Program-made: the position numbers and the translations under genes
Shown here: piece by piece, positions 12,816 to 23,870 of the stretch
How the letters are laid out: each line of letters starts with the position of its first letter
How positions within the stretch are numbered: position 1 is the first letter of the stretch
DNA from: Gracilaria gracilis
Taxonomy: Eukaryota; Rhodophyta; Florideophyceae; Gracilariales; Gracilariaceae
Assembly (NCBI GenBank): GCA_030374805.1
Contig: JARGSG010000086.1
Coordinates: forward strand, 169,849-233,848
DNA length: 64,000 nucleotides
Reading direction: 5' to 3'
The notes under the pieces: model-generated
What the model saw: the letters and a program-made list of their open reading frames with translations, nothing else
Databases searched by the model: none
Told to the model about the DNA's origin: nothing

Positions 12816-13322
12816 TTAGACATATTTCTTCGGAGAGTTCTCCGGCGACATCGCCGTGTGTGGCGCTGCGTCGATGCTCCGATTAGACCAAGTGTTGTCC
12901 AACAAGGTTGGTGGCACGGTGCCCTGGCAGTGGGTTACCTTACTTCGGTCCATGGTCACGCGTCTCGCCATGTCAGTGTTCCAGATTCCTTGGTTCGGTA
13001 GACTTCCTTCTCTCGCGGGAATTCCAGGTGAGCGTACCGCAAGTTTGCGTGGCAGCAACGGATCCGAAGGAGATGGTTGTGTCGTCGAAGGCACTGGCGT
13101 CAACGGTAACCCTGATTGAACCGGCCTCGTCGTGGTGGAACGTGACCTTGTCAACGGGTGGCCATCATTGGTCTGCCTCGTAACTTGTTCTGCCTTTGTG
13201 TGCACGGGAGGTGTCAGCTTTTCTTGTAGATGTGATTTGCCCACGGAGCTACTCTTCCTTAGAGGTGTAGTCCATGTGCCACGGTTGGTACTTTCCTGCT
13301 GGCCACTTCGTGACGTGTTCAT
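12816..13322 (-). pseudogene. Possible pol C-terminal tail, element 1
   Basis: A 168-codon minus-strand frame, basic and rich in Pro, Ser and Thr, with no recognised domain. It has the composition and the place of the pol tail seen in element 2 at 17.3-18.5 kb, after integrase and before the antisense gene. Residue similarity between the two tails is weak. It could also be a chance frame. Confidence 0.3.
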
Positions 13323-13843
13323 GGTATATTCTGCCTTGGACGTGCTGGCCTACTTAGTCTCGGACGCTTCTTCTCCGTCTTGGACGTGCGAGCTCAACAG
13401 AATCTTATGTTGTTGTTACAATTCAATGCGCGGTGTGGTCACTCCGGAGCCGCTATGCGGCGTATATGACGGCTTCGGCGGTAAGGATTGAGTCTCCTCG
13501 GTACTGTCCCACGCAGCAGTAGTTTCTAGTGACAATTCCGCTTCTGCGTTGACAGAAGAGGAGTTTGGCGAGACGCAAGACCCCTGGGGGGCGGCAATCG
13601 CTTAATCGTAGCGCCAGAATTCCGTATATCACGAGATTCATCATGCAAAAACGCGGAATTGACGAGTCCTTCCTCCCCTTTGATGGAGTGACATGGGAAG
13701 TGGGTGTCAGCGCGCTGAGGTGGCGAGTAACTACGCCAAGAGACGATGCTTAAGACAGCCAAGCACCAGGGCGTTTAGAGTCCGATAACATCGCCAGATA
13801 AGGGAGTCTCCTCTTAGGTTGCGGCAAATCCCTAAGGCGGTCG

Positions 13844-15158
13844 ATGTGGAGTGGGTTTGATGTGTTCGTAGTGTTCGTTTCCGCTTCCGCAGCAGAAGGT
13901 CTATTTGATGTGTCGTTTTTCGCAGGTGGGGCAAGGGCGAAGCGTTCCGTCCCGATGGCGGCCTATCTCCGGGCCTGGACGGACTTCGCCCACGTCTTGC
14001 CAACAGCGTCGACCCACCAACGTGCTCTGGCCCCACTGGCTAATCCGGTAGCACCGGTACACCTTCCCGGGGACGATCCAAACACCGCTGTCGCGAAACC
14101 CCGAGGCCAACGCGCCCAAGCAATCGTGGTCGAGGCACCTTTGCAATCGCCGCAGGCGGAAAATCCAGGAAAACTAAACGAGGGAGTTTCTCATTCGGGA
14201 GAGACGTCCCCAGAGCAGAGGCTGTCGAAGTCCAAGGCATCGCCGCCGCACTCCCCGGTTAAGATCCTTTTGAGGAAAGACACTGCTGACGAGGACTCGG
14301 AACACTTTGGCGCTCTCCGTCGACCGTGGATACGGGTGAAGAAAAACTGGTTCCAGGATAGAGTACTCGTGATGGCCAAACGTTACTATAAAGTTTACAC
14401 TGACTTTGGCCTCAATACCCAGTTTATGGTGCGCATTCTCACGGTATTAGATACCGGTGCAGGTCCGAACTTTCCTCCTGCCACCACTTATGCTGAGCGT
14501 ATTCGCCAGAGAGCGACACCCGAGGTCACTGAAGCAAATGGCAACCCCGTTAACAAAGGTGGAAACAATCGACTTATTTGTGCATTTCGGAACCTCTGTG
14601 GTCAAGCTCGACTTCATGGTACGTCGTTAATTGGCTGCGCCAGTTATTTTAGGATGTGATTCCTGCGACAGATTCGTCGACGCGATTAGGCCCCGCCTCA
14701 GGCATGTGGAATTCGAAGACAGCTCATCCGTTCCGATACTCCTTCATCCACCTAAGCGTGCAGCGAAGAAGCAAGTTTCAATACCTGCTGCTCAGGAACC
14801 TCCGCTCCTGACTCATGAGTCCATAAAACTTCGTATTGCAGCGTCTGTGTGCTTCTTACCAGAATCCCAAGTAATAATGCAGGTCAACTCCCGAAAACAC
14901 GGTCTTCGGGTTATTCAACCAATTCCATCTTTGACCGAGAAGAATCTTCTCACCGTCGAAAACGGCGTGGCACAGGTTACACTGGATACTCCGTTTCGGA
15001 TACTTGTGGCCAATCTTGAAAAGAGGCCCCGGTACCTGGTGAAGAACCAAGTCATTGGATCGGTCGAACCGCACCCGATGGCGATGCTCCCGACCCGAAT
15101 GACGGCTGCCGAGGTTCTCGGTTTGGTTTCCGCGAAATGGGGTAACAATCTGAGATAA
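13844..15158 (+). pseudogene. Gypsy retropepsin region, element 2
   Basis: The frame 13844-14659 begins with a Ser/Pro/Ala-rich linker and ends with an aspartic-protease start: VLDTGAGPN, catalytic Asp at 14450-14452. A frameshift near 14.6 kb moves the rest of the protease into 14631-15158, where VILGCDSCDRFVDAI matches the C-terminal protease strand also seen in element 3 (ECILGTSFIDRYVKAI). The protease of LTR retroelements cleaves Gag-Pol inside the particle. The frame break means no functional enzyme. Confidence 0.7.
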
Positions 15159-15200
15159 CCCGACTTTCCGTATAAGGAGGAGGAAGATACTGCCGTTTCA

Positions 15201-16057
15201 ATGGAGAAATTGCCAAGTGACCCGGAAACCGCACCTGCATTCGATACGGAGAAACATGGCCCTACGAGCTATGAACGGATTGACCCCTTGAAGGCTCGTG
15301 AGGAGCTAGATCTCAACCGTGTGCTGGAATCACACAGTGAACGCCTGGGAGACGTGTTAGGGAAAATTACCTCAATGTGGGATGGATCTCTTGGTAAGAT
15401 AAATAGAACGGAACACCGGATTGACTTTTTACCAGACACGCGACCTGTTTTGAAACGCCCTTACAGGGCAGGCCCGAGGCTCGAAAATAAGAACCGTTCC
15501 AAGCAGACAAGATGCTTCGCGCAAGCATTATTTAGCCCGTTCAGTCGCCCTAGGCATCCCTAGTTGTATTGCCATTCAAGGCCGTCCGAACCTGGAGGTT
15601 CTGTGTCGACAACCGCCGGCTCAATGCAGTGACGATCAGTGACACGTATCCCATTCCTCGTATGGACGAGTGCATCGAATCGCTCGAAAACGCACCCGTG
15701 TTCACGGCATTGAACGCCAATTTGGGATATTGGCAAGTCTCCGTAAGGGAAGAAGACCGCGATAAGACCGTGGGTGTGCACTTTACCTTGTACACGGGTA
15801 ATACCTTACTGAGGTCGTTAATGAACATATCCGACCCGTCGGGATGCCTCATGCGATGGAGGCTTCGCTTAGCGGAATGCGATTTTCAAGTGGTATGTAA
15901 AAAGGCGACGCTGAACATGCAAGGCGACGCACTGTCGATATTACCCACTACTGGAGAAGCCCGCTTCTCCAGAGATGATGAAATTTTTCGTCTCGTTGCT
16001 GACGAGGTGGATACGCATGATCCGGAAGTGGAACAAGATCTATGGCCCGAAGATTAA
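15201..16057 (+). pseudogene. Gypsy RT/RNase H with deleted RT core
   Basis: 15201-15563 holds the stretch before RT (GKINRTEHRIDFLPD) and its first part. 15569-16057 continues with RFCVDNRRLNAVT and YPIPRMDECIESL, typical of Gypsy RT. At about 15.80 kb the sequence jumps straight to the end of RNase H (LMRWRLRLAECDFQVV...GDALSILPT). The YxDD box, the RT connection and the first half of RNase H are deleted. A frameshift also separates 15563 from 15569. This copy cannot encode a polymerase. Confidence 0.75.
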
Positions 16058-16099
16058 GAATTCGACGATGAATTGGACGAACTACTCGTTGCAAACGAT

Positions 16100-16965
16100 A
16101 ATGAGGCTTAACAGTCCCTACCGAGAAATTTTGTCCCTACCGAGAAATTTTGTCCCAGTAACACCGGAGGAAATGATCCGAGAACAACACGGCGACCCGT
16201 TCTGCGTGCGCATTCGTGCCCGTTTAAACGATGGTGCAGTCTTCCGATTTGAAGTAAACGACATCGGCTATCTCGTAGGGACGATCGAGTGTAACCTACC
16301 ATTCGTGGTGCCTCACATGCTACAGACGCGGATACTTCAACTGTCGCATTCTGCGTCTCCACGCAGGTGGAAGAAAATCATACGTAACCCTGAGAAGGGA
16401 CTTCTACTGGCCTTCCATGGCGGTCGATTGCTACGTAATAGTGCGGTTCTGCACTGAGTGCGCGAAAAACCAGGATGAAATCAGGAAGAACCCAAAGAAA
16501 ATGAGGCTATTCTAAGCAAGGCCGCCCCTCGAGTTTCTCGCAATCAATGTACTCGGACCACTCCTGACGGCCATGAGAGGCCACAAGTTTTTACTCGTTA
16601 TTACGGATCGTTTCTCGAAACTGTTTCGGAGTATCTTTCTGAAGACGATCACTGCTTTCACGGTAGCCCAGGCCTTCGTAAAGCACTAGATCTTCGTCTA
16701 CGGTCCGCCAGTTCAGGTGCTCTCCGATAAAGAGAAACAGTTTACATCGCGATTTTCCCAGGATGTATGCAGCATCCTGGACATGAAGAACCTCTTCATC
16801 AAAAACTACCACCCCCAGTATAATGGGCAAGTCGAACGGTTAAGCCAGACTATGTTAGCATCTCTCCGTTCTTACGTTGCTAATCACCGAAAGACATGGA
16901 ATCTGTACACGGACGCGGTGATATTCGCCTACAACACGAAGTTATACACAACTACCGGTGTTTAA
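16100..16965 (+). pseudogene. Gypsy integrase, element 2, broken
   Basis: The HHCC zinc-binding part lies at about 16.30-16.50 kb, damaged and partly out of frame. The DDE core follows in one frame from about 16.53 kb. LAINVLGPL carries Asn (16546-16548) where the first catalytic Asp is expected; the second Asp is in LSDKEKQF (16726-16728); the Glu is in NGQVERL (16834-16836). A TAG at 16687-16689 interrupts the core. The D-to-N change and the stop both predict an inactive enzyme. Confidence 0.75.
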
Positions 16966-17071
16966 GCGTTTGAGTGAGGACTCTCCTGTACGCCCACACT
17001 TTTGGCGTTGAAATCACAGCCTACGCTGGGTACTTCCTTACTGTGGGGGACTACCGCGAGAAATAGAAGCA

Positions 17072-18531
17072 TTGACTAACCAAAATTGGTACCAGCCACT
17101 CGTCCGTCCTTGGGAAAGTCTCAAGCTGCTTACAAGCGTGATTTTGATGCACTCTTGTGAGGAAGGAAAACGTTACCAATTAGGGCCTGCAACTACGTTT
17201 CTGAACGAAGACAGCATTATAACCCTGAAAAGTAGAAACACCATAAGCTTTCGCCCACGGAAGATAAACCGTTCAAGGTAATTTTCGTCAGGGAGGACAC
17301 AGTGGTACTCGAAATAAAATACAGAAATAAGCGAAACTTTCAAGACCGCGTAGTGTCGGCCCCACCACCCTCGTCTGAGGTAGTATCAGCACCTGCCAGC
17401 CCCGTTTATGGAATCAACAACCCCCGAGACTATCGTGGTGTATGGCCCTTTCTTTCAACCACACCCGAACCGGGGACTGTCAGACCTCCCGATGGAATCA
17501 GACAAACCAATGACATCGGAACATACTCCTGGCCAGAATGGACAGTAAAAAACCCAGCTCGCTCGTGGGGACGCTACCGGCGCTGCGCGACACTCAATCC
17601 CAACCCCACCGCTCCGGCTAAGGAGGAGGAGGAGGTCACTTTTGCTGAACTTAAATCGCCATCACAACGTAAGAAGACACCCGTCGTACAGGGAAGGCTG
17701 TTTCCACACCGTATATCCCGCCAAACAAGCCCCAACAGTCGCAGGAACCCAGCGCGCCTGGTTTGTCAGGCAGTAGTAAGAGAAGGAGAGCCACGTCATA
17801 AGCGGCGGATATACACGCAGAAGAAGGCAAAACAATCTCATCCTCCCTCAAGGCGAGCCATGGTCGTATGATGGTTCCAGCGCAGCTGGGAGACAAAGAA
17901 CTAACCCAGTTGAGGACGGATCCAAAGAATCGGTCGCACGTGCCTAACGCAACGGCGGAGCGGCACTGTAACCAACAATTGGATGCGGGATGACATCCCC
18001 GGTACCAAGGGAGGAGAGCATCGCGAGGCCACGCGTGGTTGAGCAAGTTCCGAGCGTCTTGGTAGACCCTGGCATCGTCTCCAGAATGAAACCAGTCACC
18101 CGAAATGATGGTCGCTGCATGGACGGTGAGGACAAGCCACTGAGGGCGGAAATTCTCTTAGTAGTGGGTGCGGCACGCGCTGCTCCTGGCATTGCTGGAG
18201 GCCCCGCAAAGAACCCAAAGTCGCCGGAAGTAGCCGTTCAAACCAAATCGTCAAGGCGCCGCCACTTGGCACGTGCCGCGAAAAGCACCCTGTCAGGGGA
18301 GGCAGAACGTCCCACGGCGTGCCACGGCCACACGCCGGTAGAGTCACGTTCAAGCACGGAGAGCGCTCGCGGCGCTGCACCACTCGCATCGCAACGTGGG
18401 TAGGCCGCGACGAGCTCGTCAAAACTACCGTCGAAACGGGTCGAAGAACGCAGACTTGCGGTACGCCAACCATCACCTCCACCTCCACGGAGGATTACTC
18501 GGTCAACCGCGACGCGCTAAGCAACACCTGA
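17072..18531 (+). pseudogene. Pol C-terminal region and Pro-rich tail
   Basis: At about 17.27-17.37 kb the frame reads KVIFVREDTVVLEIK and then DRVVSAPPP, which fits the GPY/F-type end of a Gypsy integrase. Beyond it, 17302-17871 and 17990-18531 are open, basic and rich in Pro, Ser, Arg and Ala, with no recognised domain. No chromodomain is visible. Frames change several times. Confidence 0.5.
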
Positions 18532-19110
18532 GTCGAGAAATTCACCTTAGCAGGACCATGGACGCGCAGCGGTAACGACAATTCGGTAAGGCTGGCAGGT
18601 GTATGCACAGGAGTACTTTGTCGACTGAATCGTCGGGCATTCCAGAAATCAAGAGGTTATACTTCGCTACCACGTCCGTCTGAACGGGTATGATCCTGCT
18701 CAGGACAACGCCGAGCCGATCAAACATCTCCCACGTTCAAATGTGGTACAATATTACCGTCGAACGGAAACAGCACCTCCAATGACTCTGGTAAATGCCC
18801 AAGTGGTATGATGGAACCGTGAAAACGGAAGAGTTGAGAAATACACGTCATGGACGGGAAGAAGTCACCGCTCGCACGTTGATAATCCGACCGCGGTCGT
18901 GTCTATGATTCGCGAACAAACCCCAAAGAGGTTTTCGCACAGCTTTGCGGACGTCATATGGCAAGCATGGTTTTCTCTTTTGGAAGGGTTTGCATTTCCG
19001 CGCGCACCGCGTAAGTAGCCGGTTCACTACCGAGGACTACAAGAACACGTTTTAGAAGGAAGAAACCCACAAGCAGGTGGTTTATTTGATACTTTTTGGA
19101 CCCAGTCTTA

Positions 19111-20954
19111 CTAATTGTCGTCACTTCCCTCATTCGAAGGGTTTAACCCGCCAAGGCGTTGGACAATGGCTTCCGGCATTGCAGAAAAATCGCCGGTCGC
19201 CGTATCGGTGCCCAACCCGACCTCTCTGAGGATCTGTGCGATCACCACCACGAGATTCTCACCAGTCTGGGGAGTACTCCAGGCAGTAGCTGTGGAATTA
19301 GGAGCAGCCAAAGCCGACAATGAAGCCTCAGCAGTGGTCTCAAACTACAATGGAACAAATTAGTCATCTTCCGGAGGAGTGCCGACAACCATCCCGTCGT
19401 CATCACCGCCCACCGTGTCGGGTTCATTGCCCAACATGGGCTCGCTTTCCCCGCTTGAGCGGTAGTAATTGTCTTAATGGACGAACCCAATTGGGTGGCC
19501 GATTGGGATCTTTCTCGAAGCATTCCGGAGTTCGGCCGCTTTGCTAGCGGAAATCTCCAGTTGTTCCCACAGATCAAAATAGACGAAGTCTCTCGCCAAT
19601 GCAGTATTGCGCCCTATGCCTGGGCCATGTCCCCCACCACCGATGAGCCAGCCACTCTGCCTGATCGAGACCATTTTCCAGTCAATACTGTCGATATACT
19701 CGAGGAGCTCGAGGATTTCTCGGTGTTAGTCTGACCGCCAAGGGGGATAGTGAGATCCAGTTCACGGATACTAGCCCGCATGCGTGGAGGAAGAAACCAC
19801 AGTCGGTAATGGCCATAGGCCTCTCTGAGGGTATATGCCGCAGCGCGGACAGCCCATTTGGTAACGACCACCCACCGAATCACACTACACGCATCAGTGA
19901 GAAGATATGACCCTAAATAGGTGAAGACGGTAGGGAACTCGAAATAACACCGCCGGCATGCCTCAAGCTGAACCCATCAGGGTGGCAGAGGGACATACCG
20001 ACCTTGTCGGTGAGCGAGAGCAATGCCCTCCACTTCCAAGTTTTGATACGGAACGAAGTACCCGAACTGGGAACTGCAGCGACGTTCAAAGCGGATGAAT
20101 TCATGGAGGAAGGAGGATAGGTAACGATTCGCTAGGTAGCGGAATCCGTCCTAGATGATCGGTCTTTGGCAACACATGGCTTTTTGCTGGACACCTGGGA
20201 GTCCTGGTCAAAGAAAAAATCTCTAACGCCGACAGCCGGTCGCAATAGCTCATTTTCCCGCGAGTGCGGTAGTGCTTGATATCGAACCTCATCTCTTGCG
20301 GGATGAGGAACTCAAACGGAACCAAGTTTTGCCATGGGTATCCAATCCGCACGAGTGGGGCATAAGCCGGAGCTCAGGACTCGTCCGTATATCGGAGCAC
20401 CTGGTGTGCATGCAGGGCAACGCGCGGGCGCCAATCTCACGAAGTGGTGACGATAGCCGGAGGCTTATCGAAGAGATGCTCGCGGCCATTGACATACTGA
20501 GAAATCAGCTCGTCGGCGAACACCGAGATCGGGTTGAACCAAGGCACAAACCGGAGGCGCATTCCCTCTTGCCAGTTATTTGGATGGCGCCTCACAAGGG
20601 AGTCCTAGTATGGCCAAGTGCCGCGCGTCCCAGAGCCGGTGGACGCCGCAAATTGGGAAGGAATTGCCACCGTCCCGGACGGTTGCCTCCGGTCCGCACC
20701 AGTCTGTTGCCCTCCTTGTAGTAACGGCACGTTACTACGAATCCGGTGAGTCTCCCGGTGGAGGGTTGTTGGTTCCCACTCATGTTGAGATCGACGACAA
20801 GAGTCGGAGAAGGAAGGTCGTTGGTACCCGAGGTGTCCGGAAAGGGCGTTCAAGCGATGGTACCTGCGAGTGCAAGACTGCGAGCTGGTGGCGAAAGAGA
20901 TTTTTCCGGCAAGCCGGACGAAAGCGCGCTTTTATCCTCCATGTTGGCCGCCAT
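19111..20954 (-). pseudogene. Antisense-gene family copy, element 2
   Basis: Minus-strand coding region in several frames, starting near ATG 20954. In order: a Gly/Arg-rich N-terminal part with GRWQFLPNLRR, then FNPISVFADELISQY, PPAIVTTS, RIGYPWQNLVPFEFLIP, KWAVRAAAYTLREAYG, LELLEYIDSIDW, GHPIGFVH, an acidic stretch, and an end with VVVIAQILREVGLG and QRLGGLNPSNEGSDDN. Each segment has a counterpart in the same order in the copy at 10.4-12.5 kb, and several have one at 25.8-27.5 kb. The coding strand is opposite to the pol of element 2. Function unknown; no known domain recognised. Confidence 0.65.
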
Positions 20955-20989
20955 CGCTTCCCTCTTCGAGGTAATACTTCCACCTGAAA

Positions 20990-21650
20990 AAGGGGACGTG
21001 TGGTGCAACACCCACAGGATGAGGTTTCTAACTACTTATTCGTATTCTGACAAGTCAGTCGATCGTTCTTAGTACAAGTAAATGAATAGTAACAACCACT
21101 GTAGCGGGGAGGACACGTGGATTGCGAATTAGTCAGGAGGCTGGCCACATACACGTGGAACGGGCGCCAGGGCGCGTGGGCAATTACCACTGGACGTGGG
21201 CCTAGTTTAGTCAGTTTATTTACTTAGTGTTGGAGCGAGCTCACGACGTAGCTCGGCGGCGACCTCGCCACCGTGAAAAGTAAAGTTTCCCCAGTCAGGG
21301 TTTGCTCTAGACTTCTCCCCTTTCGGCGGTCATCGACTCTATGAAGGAGAGAGGCTCCATAGCTTACGGGTTGTCTATCCTCCCTGCGTCTTCGAAAGGA
21401 ACCCATCTGCAGGAGTAATTTTCGCTTGTGTAACGCTCGTCCCTGTACAGGGTTATCCCCGCTGTTTACCGTATCTTTTCCAACTCTTTTTCTCTTCCGT
21501 CTCTCCATTCCCGGCTCTCGCGGATTCCCTTTTCCATTTTCCCATTTTTGTGGACACAGGCCTCTTGCGAGGATACATTAACCCATACACACGTGGTGGC
21601 CCACCGATTCTTTGCTCAAATTACTACGCTCCCTTGTGACAGCTTGGCCT
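20990..21650. other. Candidate LTR/UTR sequence, unresolved
   Basis: Non-coding sequence between the antisense gene of element 2 and the RT fragment of element 4. By position it should include the 3' LTR of element 2 and/or sequence downstream of element 4. I found no matching second copy in the window, so edges are not called. Confidence 0.3.
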
Positions 21651-21654
21651 TGGC

Positions 21655-23006
21655 TTACACACGATTTCGTCGTGCCTTGCCAGAGAGTCTCTGTCTGCTG
21701 GATGCTCTCCTAGGGAAGAAGATCTCGGACGTCTTCGTTGTGGTTTTTCGCATCTGGCGTTGCACTACGCTTACAGTGTAGTCATCAACTGCGAAGCAGG
21801 GTATTTCCTCGTCATCGACGGCTAACTCTTCCGCTGTGGTGGGTAGGCGAGAAAAAGCGTCGGCTTGTGTATTGCTATTGCCCTTTTTGTAGGCTACGTC
21901 GAAGTCGAACTCTCCAACACGCTGTCTCCAACGCATTAAGCGGCTAAAAGACTCCAGTACGGAGAGTAGCCATCTAAATGATGAGTGATCCATGTAAAAG
22001 ATGAAATGAGTACCCATGAGAGAAAGGCATAGTGTGAATAAAGCCCATACTACGGCAAGAAGTTCCCTCTCCGAAACGGAGTAATTCTTCTCATGCACTT
22101 TCAACGGACGGGACCAGTATCCAATGGGCTTGCATTCCCCCTCTGGGGTGGCTGGAAACAAGGTACAGCCTACCTGGTAGTCACTAGAATCCATGTTCAT
22201 GGTATATGAAAGTCTCGGTTTCCGTAGTGAAAACATTGGTGCCGTGGTTAAAACCACTTTGAGATAGTTAAAGGCTTCCGTCTGAGTAGACTTTAATGGA
22301 TCCAGCTTGAGCGGTTGAACCTTCCGCATAAGTGCGTTTTTAGGTGCCGCGATGTCCGCAAAGTTGGGAATAAAATGTCTATAGACGTTGAACAATCCTA
22401 GAAAGGATCTCAGTTCGTTCTTGGTAGTCATATCCTTGGCCTGTTTTAGCGACTTCACGCGAGCCTCCTTGACCATGACACGTCCTGGACGGAATATATG
22501 ACCCAGATACTTGATAATATCCATGAATAATTCGCACTTCTTCAGCTTGAGTGTCACTCTGGCATCCTGGAACGTGGTCATTATATCTCTCACATGTGTG
22601 AGATCCAGATTATCTGAGAATACTATATTGTCTTCAAGGTAGACGAGACAAGTACGTCACTTGAAGCGGGCCAGTTGGGTATCATTAGCACGCTGAAAAG
22701 TAGCGGTAGAATTTGTTAAACAAAACGGCATCAGTTTGAAACGGTACAGTCTAGAATGGCAGACACACTCTGTCTTGTACCGATCCTGTTTCCTCACTGG
22801 CACTTGCCAGCATCCCCAATTACCATCCAATGCCGTGAAAACGGTATCATTTCAGAGAGAATCGATGTATTCATCCATACGTGTAATAGGGTACACTTTT
22901 TCGACGGTAACACCGTTTAGGGGACGATACTCGATGCAAAAGCGCCTGGAACCATCCGGTTTCGGAGCCAGTATCACGTCGGTGTTCTCGGAATGGTAGT
23001 TTAGTA
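21655..23006 (-). pseudogene. Gypsy RT and RNase H, element 4
   Basis: Minus-strand fragment from RT into RNase H. The RT start (PKPDGSRRFCIEYRPLNGV, about 22.92-22.97 kb) is followed by stops near 22.85 and 22.66 kb. The catalytic box reads YLED instead of YLDD (about 22.64 kb). The 21655-22593 frame is open for 312 codons and covers the RT thumb (YLGHIFRPG), the tether (LRSFLGLFNVYRHFIPNFA) and RNase H (MNMDSSDYQVG, YMDHSSFRWLL, NTQADAFSRLP). No gag, protease or integrase is attached. Confidence 0.85.
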
Positions 23007-23731
23007 TGCCAGAACGCTAGTTGCGAAAGGAATGTGGCGTGCAGCACCTAGAGCTTTGAAGTCAATGACAGAGGGGAGGTGTTGGTTGTTGACCTAGTGC
23101 TGTCACTGAAACCAAAAGTGCAGGGGAGCATGGGCTGTTTTGGAGTGTGCTGCTGGAAAAGCGCATATGCGCGTTTGTGCAAACTCAACGTAAAACTGGC
23201 TTCTGATTGGCTACTGCAAATGTGCACATGCAACGTAGTGTGTACAAGTGTTATGGCACTACTGGGTTGTTCTGGGCTACACGTGTGTAGCTAGCACAGA
23301 TGGTATGCTGGACAGTATGCATAGTTATGTACGTGGACATGTTGAACACATTGATGCAACTTGGTGCGCTATGGTGATTGGTCAGGTACCGTGATGAGGA
23401 GTACACGAACACTGTGGTAATGTGTTGTGGGAACTTGGGGCATTGAGTGAATTTGTGGTTACGTGGTATTTGGTGAGTGGAGCATACACATTACGGCAGT
23501 GTGTACGGTTTGCAGTATGTTGCCACAATGTGAATTTGTGCATGGTCATCGTTATGTGTTTGCACGTAACTTGTTGAGTAGGCACGTAACTTGTTGTGCA
23601 CTGTTGTGCACCGTTGTGCATTGTTAGTTGTAAGCTGTCATGAATTGTGGCAGTGTTACCATGTTATGTCAGATGATTAGTGTGTCGATGTTCTCGGAAT
23701 GCTAGTTTAGTATGCTAGATCGCTAGTTGTG
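22984..23731. repeat. 42-bp direct repeats flanking the GT-rich repeat
   Basis: 22984-23025 and 23690-23731 are near-identical over 42 bp, starting GTTCTCGGAATG and ending near CGCTAGTTG. The left copy begins within RT coding sequence of element 4; the right copy lies 706 bp away, beyond the GT-rich repeat. Either the repeat inserted with an unusually long duplication or a local segmental duplication occurred. Confidence 0.65.
23096..23677. repeat. GT-rich 582-bp dispersed repeat, copy a
   Basis: Near-identical to 54812-55395 over its whole length, with a partial diverged copy at 58440-58615. It contains the palindrome GCGCATATGCGC, the word ATTGGCTAC, and short internal repeats of GCACGTAACTTGTTG and TTGTGCA near its end. 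It has no coding potential. It could be a solo LTR, a SINE-like unit or a UTR. Confidence 0.8.
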
Positions 23732-23870
23732 AAAATAAAAGTCCGACAAAACTAGCATTTTTGCAGTGTGCGCTAGTTGGCAAGGAATTTTTCTTGGAAA
23801 AAACGTTTCCGTTCAATGCAGTTCAAACTTCACCTACTGAATTTGAAGGCTAGTTTGCAGCTCCCCTGCT

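Larger units (their letters stand above)
10435..13322 (-). mobile_element. Gypsy-like element 1, 3' fragment
   Basis: Fragment defined by the antisense gene on the plus strand (10435-12455) and a Pro/Ser-rich pol-tail-like frame on the minus strand (12816-13322). No RT or integrase core is left. The order mirrors element 2, which begins at about 13.8 kb in the opposite direction, so the two fragments are joined head to head. Orientation is inferred from this layout. Confidence 0.4.
13844..20954 (+). mobile_element. Gypsy-like element 2, degenerate
   Basis: Plus-strand pol order: protease (14.43-14.75 kb), RT start (15.2-15.8), RNase H end (15.8-16.0), integrase (16.1-17.0), GPY/F-like and Pro-rich tail (17.2-18.5). 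The antisense gene follows on the minus strand (19.1-20.95). Protease, RNase H and integrase in this order mark Ty3/Gypsy. Gag and the 5' LTR are missing at the head-to-head junction, and the 3' LTR edge could not be defined. Confidence 0.65.

Noticed and set aside
17302-18531. Chromodomain at the end of pol in element 2
   Set aside because: The region is Pro/Ser/Arg-rich and lacks the aromatic pattern of a chromodomain.
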